Below are positions 43,668 to 51,558 of a DNA stretch of 64,000 bases, piece by piece (the first letter of the stretch is position 1; the number at the start of each line of letters is the position of its first letter). The position numbers were made by a program, and so were the translations under genes. The stretch comes from CAVQFC01 sp036497895 (lineage in GTDB: Bacteria > Acidobacteriota > Vicinamibacteria > Vicinamibacterales > CAVVIG01). The stretch covers positions 12,965 to 76,964 of the forward strand of contig DASXIR010000153.1 in NCBI GenBank assembly GCA_036497895.1. Reading direction: 5' to 3'. The notes below the pieces were generated by a model, which was not told where the DNA came from, made no database searches, and saw nothing but the letters and a program-made list of their open reading frames with translations.

Positions 43668-44972
43668 ATGCGTGCGAGACGTGACTTCCTGCGGCAAGTC
43701 GTGCCGGCGGGCGTGCTGGGAGTGGTCGGGGCCCGGATGAATGCCGGCTGGTTCGATCGGGTGGTCTCGGCCAGTGCGGATGTCGCGCATCGAAGCGCGG
43801 CGGACGTGGCGGCCGACGAGGACTACTGGCGCGAAATCCAGCAGGCCTTCACGCTCGACCGCACCATCATCAACCTGAACAACGGCTACACGTGTCCCAG
43901 TCCGCGCGTCGTGCACGAGGCGCTGAAGCGCTACCTCGACGAGTCCAACCAGGCGCCGATTCATTTCATGTGGGGTCAGCTCGAACCGAACGTCGAGCAG
44001 GTGCGCCGCAAGCTCGCGCTCGAAGTGGGCTGCGACATGGAGGAGCTGGCGATCACCCGCAACGCCAGCGAAGGACTGCAGATCGTGCAGCTCGGTATCG
44101 ACCTCAAGCCGGGCGATCACGTCGTCACCACCGATCAGGACTACGGCCGGATGCTGGACACCTGGGATCAGCGCGTGCGCCGCGACAAGATCGCGGTCAC
44201 CAAGATCAAGTTTCCGGTGCCGACGACCGACTTGTCTCAACTGACCGATGCGATTTCCCGCGCGATCACCCCGAAGACCAAAGTCATCCACATCTGCCAC
44301 ATCACCAACCTGACCGGTCAGCTGTTTCCCGTGCGCGATATCGCGCGCATGGCGCGCGCTCGCGGCATCCAGACGATCGTGGACGGCGCGCACGCGTTCG
44401 CGCATTTCCCGTTCAAGGTGTCCGACCTCGAGTGCGACTACTACGGCTGCTCACTGCACAAGTGGATGCTGGCGCCGGTCGGCACCGGCTTTCTCTACAT
44501 GCGCCGGGAGAACATCGAGAAGGTGTGGCCGCTCACGCCGGCCGCGGCCAGCCGTGCCGACAACATCCGCAAGTTCGAGGAGATCGGCACGCATCCGGCC
44601 GCGAACCACAACGCGATTGCCGAGGCACTGGTGTTCCATCAGGCCATCGGCACCGAGCGGAAGGCGGCGCGCCTGCGGTACCTGAACGAGCGCTGGGCGG
44701 CGAGGGTGGACAAGCTGCCCGGCGTGAAGATCCTGAACAGCCGCGAGCCGAATCAGGCGTGGGGACTTTTCAACGTCAGCCTCGCGAGCGTCGATGCACC
44801 GAAGGCCTACAACTATCTCTGGACCAAGTACCGCATCATCACCGCGTCGATCAAACGCGACGACTACCAGGGTCTGCGGGTGACGCCGAACGTCTACACC
44901 ACGCTCGGCGAGGTCGATACGTTCGCCGAGGCGATTCAGGACCTGGTGAAGAACCCGTCCGCGACCGCCTAA
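43668..44972 (+). CDS. Tat-exported class V aminotransferase (cysteine desulfurase/isopenicillin epimerase-like)
   Basis: 434 aa from the ATG at 43668, chosen because GGAGG lies 5 nt upstream and the Tat signal (ARRDFLRQVVPAGVLG) then starts at the second residue; starts at 43620 and 43656 are alternatives. The PLP lysine lies in SLHKWMLAPVGTG, and the cofactor Asp and His in VDGAHAFAHF. Export by Tat means the PLP enzyme folds in the cytoplasm and works in the periplasm, as for isopenicillin-N epimerase-like proteins found beside secreted peptidases. The substrate is unknown. Its stop overlaps the convergent membrane protein gene by 4 nt. Confidence 0.9.
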   Translation: MRARRDFLRQVVPAGVLGVVGARMNAGWFDRVVSASADVAHRSAADVAADEDYWREIQQAFTLDRTIINLNNGYTCPSPRVVHEALKRYLDESNQAPIHFMWGQLEPNVEQVRRKLALEVGCDMEELAITRNASEGLQIVQLGIDLKPGDHVVTTDQDYGRMLDTWDQRVRRDKIAVTKIKFPVPTTDLSQLTDAISRAITPKTKVIHICHITNLTGQLFPVRDIARMARARGIQTIVDGAHAFAHFPFKVSDLECDYYGCSLHKWMLAPVGTGFLYMRRENIEKVWPLTPAAASRADNIRKFEEIGTHPAANHNAIAEALVFHQAIGTERKAARLRYLNERWAARVDKLPGVKILNSREPNQAWGLFNVSLASVDAPKAYNYLWTKYRIITASIKRDDYQGLRVTPNVYTTLGEVDTFAEAIQDLVKNPSATA

Positions 44973-46606
44973 GGATAGGCGACACGGTAGACGCTGATTT
45001 CGGAGTGCTTGTCCTCGATCTGCCACGGATGGCGTGAGATCAGGGTCAGGTCGGGCCGGCGATCCAGTTCGGCCGCGAGCAGCTCGTAGCGCGCGCCGTA
45101 GAGAAACTCGCCGTGCACCACCAGGTACCGCGTGTGGTGCTCGCGCATCGAACCGATCGAACCGTCATCGGGAAACGTCTGCATCGCGTTGAACACCGAC
45201 CGATACGACGGCGGCGAAAAACCGCTGTAGCCGTTGACCAGATACTGCCAGTGAAATGTCGAGTAATAGAGGTAGACCGGATCCTCGAGTGAACCAGTGG
45301 GGAACTCGAACAGCACCGACGTCGGCGCGTCCTCCCCACCGGCGTCTCGCATGATGTCGGCATATGCCTGTGGCGGCACCCGCGGCGCCGACCACAGCTT
45401 GAGCGGCTTCGATGCGTACTCGGCAAGCAGCAACGCGCCGATCAGGCCGAGCGCCGCGACCCGCGCCCGCGGCGCGCGAATCCAGCCGGCGATGCGGGCG
45501 GCAGCGTAGCCGACCAGGACGGCCAGGGAAAACGAGACCATGATCCCCATTCGCGCCGGGATCCGAAGCGCGCGGAACGGCAGCGCGTGTTCGTATAGAA
45601 CGCCGTACAGCAGACCGTTCAAGCCGAGCGACAGGTCGAACGCCAGCAACAGGCCCAACCCATAGGCCAGACGCGGAACCGAGATCGGTGGCCACAGCGC
45701 CACGACAGCAAGTGCGACCGCGACGAACCCCGGGAACAGCCGGCGTTCGGGGTCCATGAACGGCGCGAACACGACGCCGTAGAGCGCGTTGTCCTCCGAC
45801 GGTGCCAGGTAGTTTCGCCAGGTCGCACTGCCGGCCGCCACTTCGCCGATACCACGTTCGCCGACGACTTTCCGCGCCGACAGATACGCCCGGGCGATCG
45901 GCAGCGTCGCCACCAGCACAATCGCCGCCGCCGTCGCCAACGCCGCCAGCCGCTGTGGCGCCACCCTCCACCGGGCGATGAACATCGTGCCGCACACCAC
46001 CATCAAGTACGGAATCAGAAACAGACCGTAGTACAGACACGTCACGAGCTGACCGGTCACCAACGCGCCGAACAGGGCGCCGTCACGAATGGTTCCGCGA
46101 TCGAGCAGCCGGTGAAACGCCCAGAGTGCGAGCGGGATGAACTGCGTCTGCTGCAGCTGCAGGTGCGCGTAGTGATCGATGCGGTAGGGCGCGAAGGCGA
46201 ACACGATGCCGCCGAGAATCGCCGCCCCGTTGTGACCGGTCAGCCGCCGCACCAGCAACGCGACGCCGACGCCGGACAGCGCGAAGCCCGACAGAAACAC
46301 CAGGTTGTAGATCAGAATCGGCGCGGCACCGATCCAGAACAGCGGCGCCATCACGATTCCCGGGACCAGGAGCAGCTCCGAATACGCCAGGGTGTTGCGC
46401 TCGGGGTAGAACATGTTGGTGTCGAACAACCGCGCCGGCGCGTGCGGCAGTTGATGCGCGATCCAGCTGAGTACCCAGGTGTTGAGCAGTGGATCCCCGG
46501 GATCGTGGATACCGTCCATCATCCGGAAGACCTGTGGGTAGGTCATCACCGCGGTCAGAACCGTGAAAAGGACCAGGGTCCCGGCGAGAAAGCGCTTCGT
46601 GCTCAC
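44969..46606 (-). CDS. Polytopic membrane protein, GT-C glycosyltransferase-like (copy 1)
   Basis: 545 aa with about ten to twelve helices and a soluble C-terminal domain. After the first helix comes DPGDPLLNTWVLSW, then FYPERNTLAYSELL and AFAPYRIDHYAHLQ, a layout like GT-C enzymes in which an early acidic loop binds the lipid-linked donor. The C-terminal segment contains YLVNGYSGFSPPSY. The protein at 53598-55529 shares all these motifs, so the two are paralogues. The GTG start overlaps the stop of a 59-aa gene by 4 nt. Sugar transfer to lipid or protein is inferred from the fold only. Confidence 0.78.
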   Translation of the reverse strand: MSTKRFLAGTLVLFTVLTAVMTYPQVFRMMDGIHDPGDPLLNTWVLSWIAHQLPHAPARLFDTNMFYPERNTLAYSELLLVPGIVMAPLFWIGAAPILIYNLVFLSGFALSGVGVALLVRRLTGHNGAAILGGIVFAFAPYRIDHYAHLQLQQTQFIPLALWAFHRLLDRGTIRDGALFGALVTGQLVTCLYYGLFLIPYLMVVCGTMFIARWRVAPQRLAALATAAAIVLVATLPIARAYLSARKVVGERGIGEVAAGSATWRNYLAPSEDNALYGVVFAPFMDPERRLFPGFVAVALAVVALWPPISVPRLAYGLGLLLAFDLSLGLNGLLYGVLYEHALPFRALRIPARMGIMVSFSLAVLVGYAAARIAGWIRAPRARVAALGLIGALLLAEYASKPLKLWSAPRVPPQAYADIMRDAGGEDAPTSVLFEFPTGSLEDPVYLYYSTFHWQYLVNGYSGFSPPSYRSVFNAMQTFPDDGSIGSMREHHTRYLVVHGEFLYGARYELLAAELDRRPDLTLISRHPWQIEDKHSEISVYRVAYP

Positions 46607-46782
46607 GCCTGCAGGATGTCGATCAGCTCGTTGAGCTCTTCGACCGCGTCAGTGGCCGCGTGGAGGATGGCGCGGCGCTCCTGTAACGACGGCGAGGACC
46701 AGTCTTCGTTCTCGAGACGCACGCGGCCGTCAGCCGCGACTTCGACCACGACCGCATCCATCGTCTCGACGTACAACCGCAC
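46603..46782 (-). CDS. Small 59-aa protein between ACT-domain and membrane-protein genes
   Basis: A short gene supported by its overlaps. Its GTG start shares one base with the upstream TAG stop (TAGTG at 46784-46780), and its TGA overlaps the downstream GTG start by 4 nt (46606-46603). The product begins MRLYVETMDAVVVEV, has a predicted beta strand pair followed by an acidic helix (AATDAVEELNELIDIL), and carries no signal peptide. I recognise no family. The tight packing suggests co-translation with the ACT-domain protein upstream. Confidence 0.72.
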   Translation of the reverse strand: MRLYVETMDAVVVEVAADGRVRLENEDWSSPSLQERRAILHAATDAVEELNELIDILQA

Positions 46783-47162
46783 TACACCCCCGCCGCGGCC
46801 GCCGCGCGTTGTGCATCATCGACGCCGAGCACGATGGCCGCTGTCAGACTGCCGTCTGACCCGCCGCCGTAGGCGTACTCCACGTTGATGCGCGCATCGC
46901 TGACCAGCTTCAGTGTCGGTGCGAGCGCGCCGGGCGCATTGGGCACCATGGTGACGATCACCTCGCGCTCGGTCACCTGGTGGTGATGGTCGCGCAGCGT
47001 CGCCGCCGCGTGTACGTGGTTGTCCACCACCATCCGCACCTGGCCGCCAGACTCGAGCGCCATTGCCAGGACGTTCACGCGCTGGTCCGACAGAAGCCGG
47101 CAGACGCCGGCGAGAGCGCCAGGGCTGTTCGCCAGGCGGAAAGAGAGCTCGGTTCGGATCAT
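46782..47162 (-). CDS. Tandem ACT-domain protein
   Basis: 126 aa with two ACT-like betaalphabeta units: residues 1-65 (ELSFRLANSPGALAGVCRLLSDQRVNV) and 66-126 (VTMVPNAPGALAPTLKLVSDARINVEY). Each has the NxPGAL loop that binds amino-acid effectors. Stand-alone tandem ACT proteins are allosteric sensors of amino acids. It is the first gene of a short leftward operon with the 59-aa protein and the polytopic membrane protein. Confidence 0.9.
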   Translation of the reverse strand: MIRTELSFRLANSPGALAGVCRLLSDQRVNVLAMALESGGQVRMVVDNHVHAAATLRDHHHQVTEREVIVTMVPNAPGALAPTLKLVSDARINVEYAYGGGSDGSLTAAIVLGVDDAQRAAAAAGV

Positions 47163-47204
47163 GGGAAGAGGTTAGCAGAATTGGGACTTACTGGTGCAGG
47201 TGCT

Positions 47205-47297
47205 ACGTGCGGGGTTGCGAGGTTCAGTGCGAGGTGCGGGGTGCGGGGTGCGAGGTGCGGGTGCGAGGTGCGAGGTGCGTTGTGCGTTGTGCGTTGA
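47205..47297. repeat. Degenerate 7-bp tandem repeat (TGCGAGG/TGCGGGG/TGCGTTG)
   Basis: About twelve heptamers in the gap between the OmpA-like and ACT genes, with the unit drifting from GTGCGAG through GTGCGGG to GTGCGTT along the block. It is the inverse-complement family of the block at 40620-40674. Confidence 0.8.
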
Positions 47298-47301
47298 CCG
47301 C

Positions 47302-47323
47302 GTAGGAGCCGAGCTTGCTCGGC
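47302..47323 (+). repeat. GTAG-headed REP-like hairpin
   Basis: GTAG (47302-47305), two bases, then GCCGAGC (47308-47314), a TT loop and GCTCGGC (47317-47323). The look is very like Pseudomonas-type REP sequences. It directly follows the heptamer block. Confidence 0.6.
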
Positions 47324-47340
47324 CAAGTACGACTCGACAG

Positions 47341-47380
47341 AAAAAGGGCCTGCAATCGGATTTCCCCCGACTGCAGGCCC
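47341..47380 (-). terminator. Rho-independent terminator of the OmpA-like gene
   Basis: On the minus strand a 14-bp stem with one mismatch (arms 47380-47367 and 47359-47346, core GGGCCTGCA / TGCAGGCCC) is followed by a five-T tract (47345-47341). It lies 50 nt past the OmpA-like stop. This is the clearest intrinsic terminator in the window. Confidence 0.88.
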
Positions 47381-47429
47381 TCGACGCTTGACGATCGATT
47401 CGCGACTACTGGCTCGTCGCGATTCGAGA

Positions 47430-48110
47430 TTACGCCAGAACCTTGATCACGACGCGGCGGTTCTGCGCGCGGCCGGCCTTGGTCTTGTTCGGCGCGACCG
47501 GGTTTTCCATTCCGTAGCTGATGACGTTCATCTTGTGCAGCGGAATCTGGTACTGCTCGTAGAGGTAGCGCTTCACCGACTCGGCGCGCTCGAGACCGAC
47601 CTTCTGGTTGGTCGTCTTGTCGCCGACGTTGTCCGTGTAGCCCGCGATTTCGAGATAGATGTTCTTCGGATCCTGCTTCAGTTGCGAGACCATCTCGTCG
47701 ATCTTCGCCTTGGCCTCGTCCGGCAAAATGGTCTTGCCGAACTTGAAGTTGCCCTGGTCTTCGCTCAGCACCACTTCGTAGACCAGCCGCTTGCTGGTCT
47801 TGTCGATGGTGTCGAACTTCGAATTGGCGTCGGCGCCAACCGCGTCAGCCGCGGAGTGGGCAGACGCAGCCGCCGAGTTGGCCGCCTGGGCGGACTGAGC
47901 CGCCGCCTGCGCCTTCTGGTCGACATCGTTGATGCGGCCCTCGTTCTTGCGGGTCCGCTCCTGCGTCTCTTCGATGGCGCGACCCTGTGAATCGACCTTG
48001 TCGTTCACCTCGCCCACACTGGTGCGGACGAATTTCTTGGTGGCGCAAGCGGTCGATCCACCGATGGCGAAAATGGCGATGGGAACAGCGATGAGAAACT
48101 TACGGAACAT
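47430..48110 (-). CDS. OmpA-family peptidoglycan-binding lipoprotein
   Basis: 226 aa. A lipoprotein signal peptide ends at the lipobox cysteine C22 (GGSTAC). A coiled-coil stretch follows (about 30-95, rich in Ala, Gln, Glu and Lys). The C-terminal OmpA domain has the FKFGKTILPDEAKAKID start, EIAGYTDNVG and the NKTKAGRAQNRRV motif that binds diaminopimelate. It tethers the outer membrane to the wall. It lies 12 nt after the VWA-protein gene and is probably co-transcribed with it; an intrinsic terminator closes it. Confidence 0.93.
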   Translation of the reverse strand: MFRKFLIAVPIAIFAIGGSTACATKKFVRTSVGEVNDKVDSQGRAIEETQERTRKNEGRINDVDQKAQAAAQSAQAANSAAASAHSAADAVGADANSKFDTIDKTSKRLVYEVVLSEDQGNFKFGKTILPDEAKAKIDEMVSQLKQDPKNIYLEIAGYTDNVGDKTTNQKVGLERAESVKRYLYEQYQIPLHKMNVISYGMENPVAPNKTKAGRAQNRRVVIKVLA

Positions 48111-48122
48111 GGTGCGATCCTC

Positions 48123-49106
48123 CTAAGGCAGAGTCGGGCTTGATTGCCCCGCGATATACCCACTCCGGGCGCGAACAGTGAGGTCTTTGTTGCGCGCCCG
48201 AACGACGAGCGAATGCCAGCCCGGATGGCCGCTCGATTCGAACGCGATGAGGTACTGATGCCGCAGCTCGTCGATGATTTGCCGCGCCGCGGCGCTGCGT
48301 TGCCCCGGCGTGCTCGCCACGAACACGTGACCGCCGGTCCAGGCGGCGAGATCCGAAAGCGGACCGGCGAATGCTGAACGCTCGATCGAACTGGTAGCGG
48401 TATCGGCGGACGGATTGTCAATCGATGGAACGATGCCGAAGATGTAGACCGGCACGTCGATCTCGCTGGCGATGGCCGACACTTCGGATGGCTTCAGACG
48501 GCTCGAGTTGTCGGCTCCGTCGGTGAGCACGACCACCGCGCGGCGGCGTCCTTCGCGCTTGCCGGCCATACGCGCGGTAGCCGCAATCGCGTCGTGCAGA
48601 GAGGTTTCGCCGAACGGCACGACGCTGGTGAGCGCATCCGGCAGCGTGCGCAGGCCGGTGGTGAACGGCACGCGTTCATCGAGATGCGTGTCGAAGGTGA
48701 AGACGGCAGCCTCGTCCCTCGCTGGATCCGTCCAGCTCAGAACGTGGTTCGCTGCCTCGCGGGCGTTCGGCAGATGCCCTTCCATACTGCCGCTGACGTC
48801 GAATAACAGCGCGACGCTGACGCCGACCTGATCGGCACGGAAGTCAGTGATGGCGCGCGGGCTCCCGGAATCGAGAATTTCGAAGTCGCGCATCGTCAGG
48901 TCCTGAACGAAACGCCCCTTGTGGTCGCGCACGATGGCGGCAACCCGCACCATGTCGACGCCACCCTTGAACACCGGGGCGGGATCCTGCGGGACGCGGT
49001 CCCGTGCCTCGAGCCCGTTTAGGCCGAATGCTGCCGTCAGCAGCGTTGCGCCGATGATGAGCTTGCCGCGCGCCATCGGCATCCTTAGGTCCAAGTTCCT
49101 TGCCAT
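48123..49106 (-). CDS. VWFA-related Acidobacterial-type secreted protein
   Basis: 327 aa. A signal peptide lies near the start (GKLIIGATLLTAAFGL), and the ATG at 49106 or an internal ATG (M9/M11) could initiate. The von Willebrand A domain has the MIDAS motif DVSGSM followed by the TSLHDA threonine and LTDGADNSS aspartate. The preceding VRDHKGRFVQDLTMRDFEILDSG segment is the conserved lead-in of the VWFA-related family first defined in Acidobacteria. It is probably a periplasmic metal-dependent adhesion or scaffold protein. Confidence 0.93.
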   Translation of the reverse strand: MARNLDLRMPMARGKLIIGATLLTAAFGLNGLEARDRVPQDPAPVFKGGVDMVRVAAIVRDHKGRFVQDLTMRDFEILDSGSPRAITDFRADQVGVSVALLFDVSGSMEGHLPNAREAANHVLSWTDPARDEAAVFTFDTHLDERVPFTTGLRTLPDALTSVVPFGETSLHDAIAATARMAGKREGRRRAVVVLTDGADNSSRLKPSEVSAIASEIDVPVYIFGIVPSIDNPSADTATSSIERSAFAGPLSDLAAWTGGHVFVASTPGQRSAAARQIIDELRHQYLIAFESSGHPGWHSLVVRARNKDLTVRARSGYIAGQSSPTLP

Positions 49107-49267
49107 ATAGGTTAAGTCTCTGTCTTCTAGGTGTTTATCGGAACGGACTCAGCTTTAGCACGGACGCGCTGAGCCGTTAGTCGAGTAATAGTTACTCAAA
49201 TTAGTGGTTAACAGCCGGGTAGCCAGTGCGTAAGATCTACCGACGCGCGCTCGGGTAAGATCCGGCA
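49107..49267. promoter_or_regulatory. Divergent A/T-rich control region with two inverted repeats
   Basis: This 161-bp gap between the VWA gene and an aminotransferase is the most A/T-rich control region in the window. It holds a perfect palindrome, GAGTAA-TAG-TTACTC (49183-49197), a good candidate operator, and a longer imperfect stem (CGG-A-CTCAGC 49144-49153 with GCTGAGCCG 49168-49176). No known regulator site is recognised. Confidence 0.5.
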
Positions 49268-50482
49268 GTGAGCTCCACGAAATCCGCCGCACCCATCCAG
49301 ACCGCCGGTCGCGTTGACCGATTTACTTACGCCATCCGCAATATCGTCGCGGAAGCCCAAAAGGTTGAGGCTGCCGGCACCAAGGTTCGATACCTCAATA
49401 TCGGCGACCCGGTCGCGTTCGGGTTCAAAACCCCGCCGCACCTGGTCGAGGCGGTGGCGAACGCGCTCCGCGATGGGATCAGTAATTATGGACCATCCGC
49501 CGGCATTCCAGCCGCGCGCGAAGCTGTCGCCAGGGAATACACGGCGAACGGTTTCCCGGTCTCGGCGGATCGCGTGTTCGTCACTGCCGGCACATCAGAA
49601 GGTATCGAGCTCGCGCTCAGCGCCATCCTCGATGCCGGCAGCGAAGTGCTGCTGCCGATGCCGACTTACCCGTTGTATCCGGCGGTCCTCGCCAAACTCG
49701 ACGCCAAAGCGCAGTACTACCGGCTCGACCCCTCGGCCGGATGGATGCCGGATCTCGATCATCTGAAACAGCTGGTGACGCCGGCTACCCGCGCACTGGT
49801 GGTGATCGATCCGAACAACCCTACCGGCGCCGTCTACCCGGCGGCCACGCGTCGCGCGCTGCTCGAGTTCGCCGAGCAACACGGACTGCTCGTCCTCGCC
49901 GACGAGGTTTATGGCGATCTGGGCTTCGCCGGCGCCATCCCGCCCTACGGTCTGCTCGACCCGGACGCGCCGATCATTTCGTTCTCCAGCCTGTCGAAGG
50001 CGTATCTCGCGCCCGGGTGGCGCACCGGCTGGATGGCGATCGGCCGCTCGCCCCGACTGGATGCCGTCGTGACGGCAGTGAGGAAGCTGACTGACGGCCG
50101 GCTCTGCAGCGTCGTGCCGATGCAGTACGCGATCGCGCCGGCAATCGACGGCGACCGATCGCATCAGGTCTCCTTCCGGCAAGCGCTGAAAGCACGCGCC
50201 GACCTCACCGTCTCGCGGCTCTGCGCGATGCCAGGCGTCAGCTGCGTTGCACCAACGGCGGCGTTCTACGCCATGCCGCAAGTGACGCTGCCGAAAGGCA
50301 GGACCGACGAGGATTACGTCAGGGGCTTGTTACACGCGACCGGCGTGCTGTGCGTGTACGGCTCCGGCTTCGGCCTTCCTGCCGATCAGGGATTCCTGCG
50401 GATCGTGTTCCTGGCGTCGCTCGACGAGCTGAACACGATTTACGATCTGATGGCCCAGTTCACGGCACAGTATCTGCAATAG
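49268..50482 (+). CDS. PLP-dependent aminotransferase (alanine/aspartate aminotransferase family)
   Basis: 404 aa with fold-type I motifs: VRYLNIGDPVAFG, the IDPNNPTGAVYP loop, LADEVYGDL and the Schiff-base lysine in SSLSKAYLAPGWRTGW. The APGWRTGW motif and length resemble AlaA/AlaC-type alanine aminotransferases. It starts with GTG. It is a separate subfamily from the enzyme at 40690-41883. Confidence 0.92.
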   Translation: MSSTKSAAPIQTAGRVDRFTYAIRNIVAEAQKVEAAGTKVRYLNIGDPVAFGFKTPPHLVEAVANALRDGISNYGPSAGIPAAREAVAREYTANGFPVSADRVFVTAGTSEGIELALSAILDAGSEVLLPMPTYPLYPAVLAKLDAKAQYYRLDPSAGWMPDLDHLKQLVTPATRALVVIDPNNPTGAVYPAATRRALLEFAEQHGLLVLADEVYGDLGFAGAIPPYGLLDPDAPIISFSSLSKAYLAPGWRTGWMAIGRSPRLDAVVTAVRKLTDGRLCSVVPMQYAIAPAIDGDRSHQVSFRQALKARADLTVSRLCAMPGVSCVAPTAAFYAMPQVTLPKGRTDEDYVRGLLHATGVLCVYGSGFGLPADQGFLRIVFLASLDELNTIYDLMAQFTAQYLQ

Positions 50483-50496
50483 CGGGTAGTCAGCCC

Positions 50497-51558
50497 GTGT
50501 CCGAACATCGTGACTTCTCGCGGCGCATGTTCCAGACCGTGCTCACGGTCGCCGGCGCCGCGATCCTGATCGCGGTTCTGTGGGTGGCCCGCGACGCGCT
50601 GCTGCTGATTTACGTCAGCGCGCTGCTCGCGATGGGCATCTCGCCGCTGGTGCGGCTGCTCGAGCGTCCATCGCGCGGGAGTCGCAGACGCTTCCGGCTG
50701 CCACGCTGGCTGGCCATCCTCGCCATCTATCTCGGCGTCATCGGCGTCATGACCGTTCTCGGTCTGCTGATCGTTCCACCCCTGGTCACGCAAGCCAGCG
50801 CCTTGTGGCGAAAGCTGCCTGACGAATTGAACCGCCTCCAGGGATTCCTGATCGAACACGGACTCATGGCGCGCAGCATTACCCTTGCGGAGGCTGTATC
50901 GCAGGCGCCATCCGGGGCGGGATCGGACGCGGTCGGCACCGTGCTGATCGCGGTATCGAGCGTCATCAGCAGCGTGTTCGCGCTGATCACAATCCTGATC
51001 CTCAGCTTCTATCTGTCGGTTGAATCGGAGGCCATGTTCGAATACCTGGCACGGTTCATTCCAGCCGGGCGCCGCGGCGACGTCGCCACCGCGGCAAAGG
51101 AAGCGGTGCAGAAGGTCAGCGCATGGCTGGGCGCGCAGTTGCTGCTGGCGGGCGTCATGGGCACGTTCGCCGCCATCGGCCTGGGATTGATGAAGGTCCC
51201 GTACTTCTACGTCATCGCCCTGATCGCGGCGATCGGCGAGACCATTCCAATCATCGGGCCGATCATCGGCGGCGTTACGGCGGTGGCGGTCGCGATCAGC
51301 GTCTCACCCAAACTGGCGTTGATCGTCGGCAGCTATTTCCTCGTACTGCACCAGCTCGAGGCGAACGTGCTGGTCCCGAAGATCATGGAGCGCCGCGTCG
51401 GCGTCAGCCCGGTCGCGGTGATGGTAGCGCTGCTCGTGGGCGGCTCGGTGCACGGCCTGATCGGCGCAATCCTGGCGATTCCAACCGCGGCGATCCTGTC
51501 GATCATCCTCGACGAAATCGCCACCGAACGCGCGTCACGGCTTCAGCGCGTCAAATAA
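50497..51558 (+). CDS. AI-2E family (PerM/TqsA) membrane transporter
   Basis: 353 aa from the GTG at 50497; the frame to 50350 overlaps the aminotransferase. There are about seven to eight helices. The family core is visible: LLLIYVSALLAMGISPLVRLLER near the start, then TIPIIGPIIGGVTAVAVAI, and the C-terminal ANVLVPKIMERRVGVSP. AI-2E proteins form oligomeric Na+/H+ antiporters or small-molecule exporters. Its 3' end overlaps the convergent peptidase gene by 16 nt. Confidence 0.92.
   Translation: MSEHRDFSRRMFQTVLTVAGAAILIAVLWVARDALLLIYVSALLAMGISPLVRLLERPSRGSRRRFRLPRWLAILAIYLGVIGVMTVLGLLIVPPLVTQASALWRKLPDELNRLQGFLIEHGLMARSITLAEAVSQAPSGAGSDAVGTVLIAVSSVISSVFALITILILSFYLSVESEAMFEYLARFIPAGRRGDVATAAKEAVQKVSAWLGAQLLLAGVMGTFAAIGLGLMKVPYFYVIALIAAIGETIPIIGPIIGGVTAVAVAISVSPKLALIVGSYFLVLHQLEANVLVPKIMERRVGVSPVAVMVALLVGGSVHGLIGAILAIPTAAILSIILDEIATERASRLQRVK

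Noticed and set aside
47205..47297. CRISPR-like array
   Set aside because: The units are 7 bp, contiguous, with no spacers and no cas genes.
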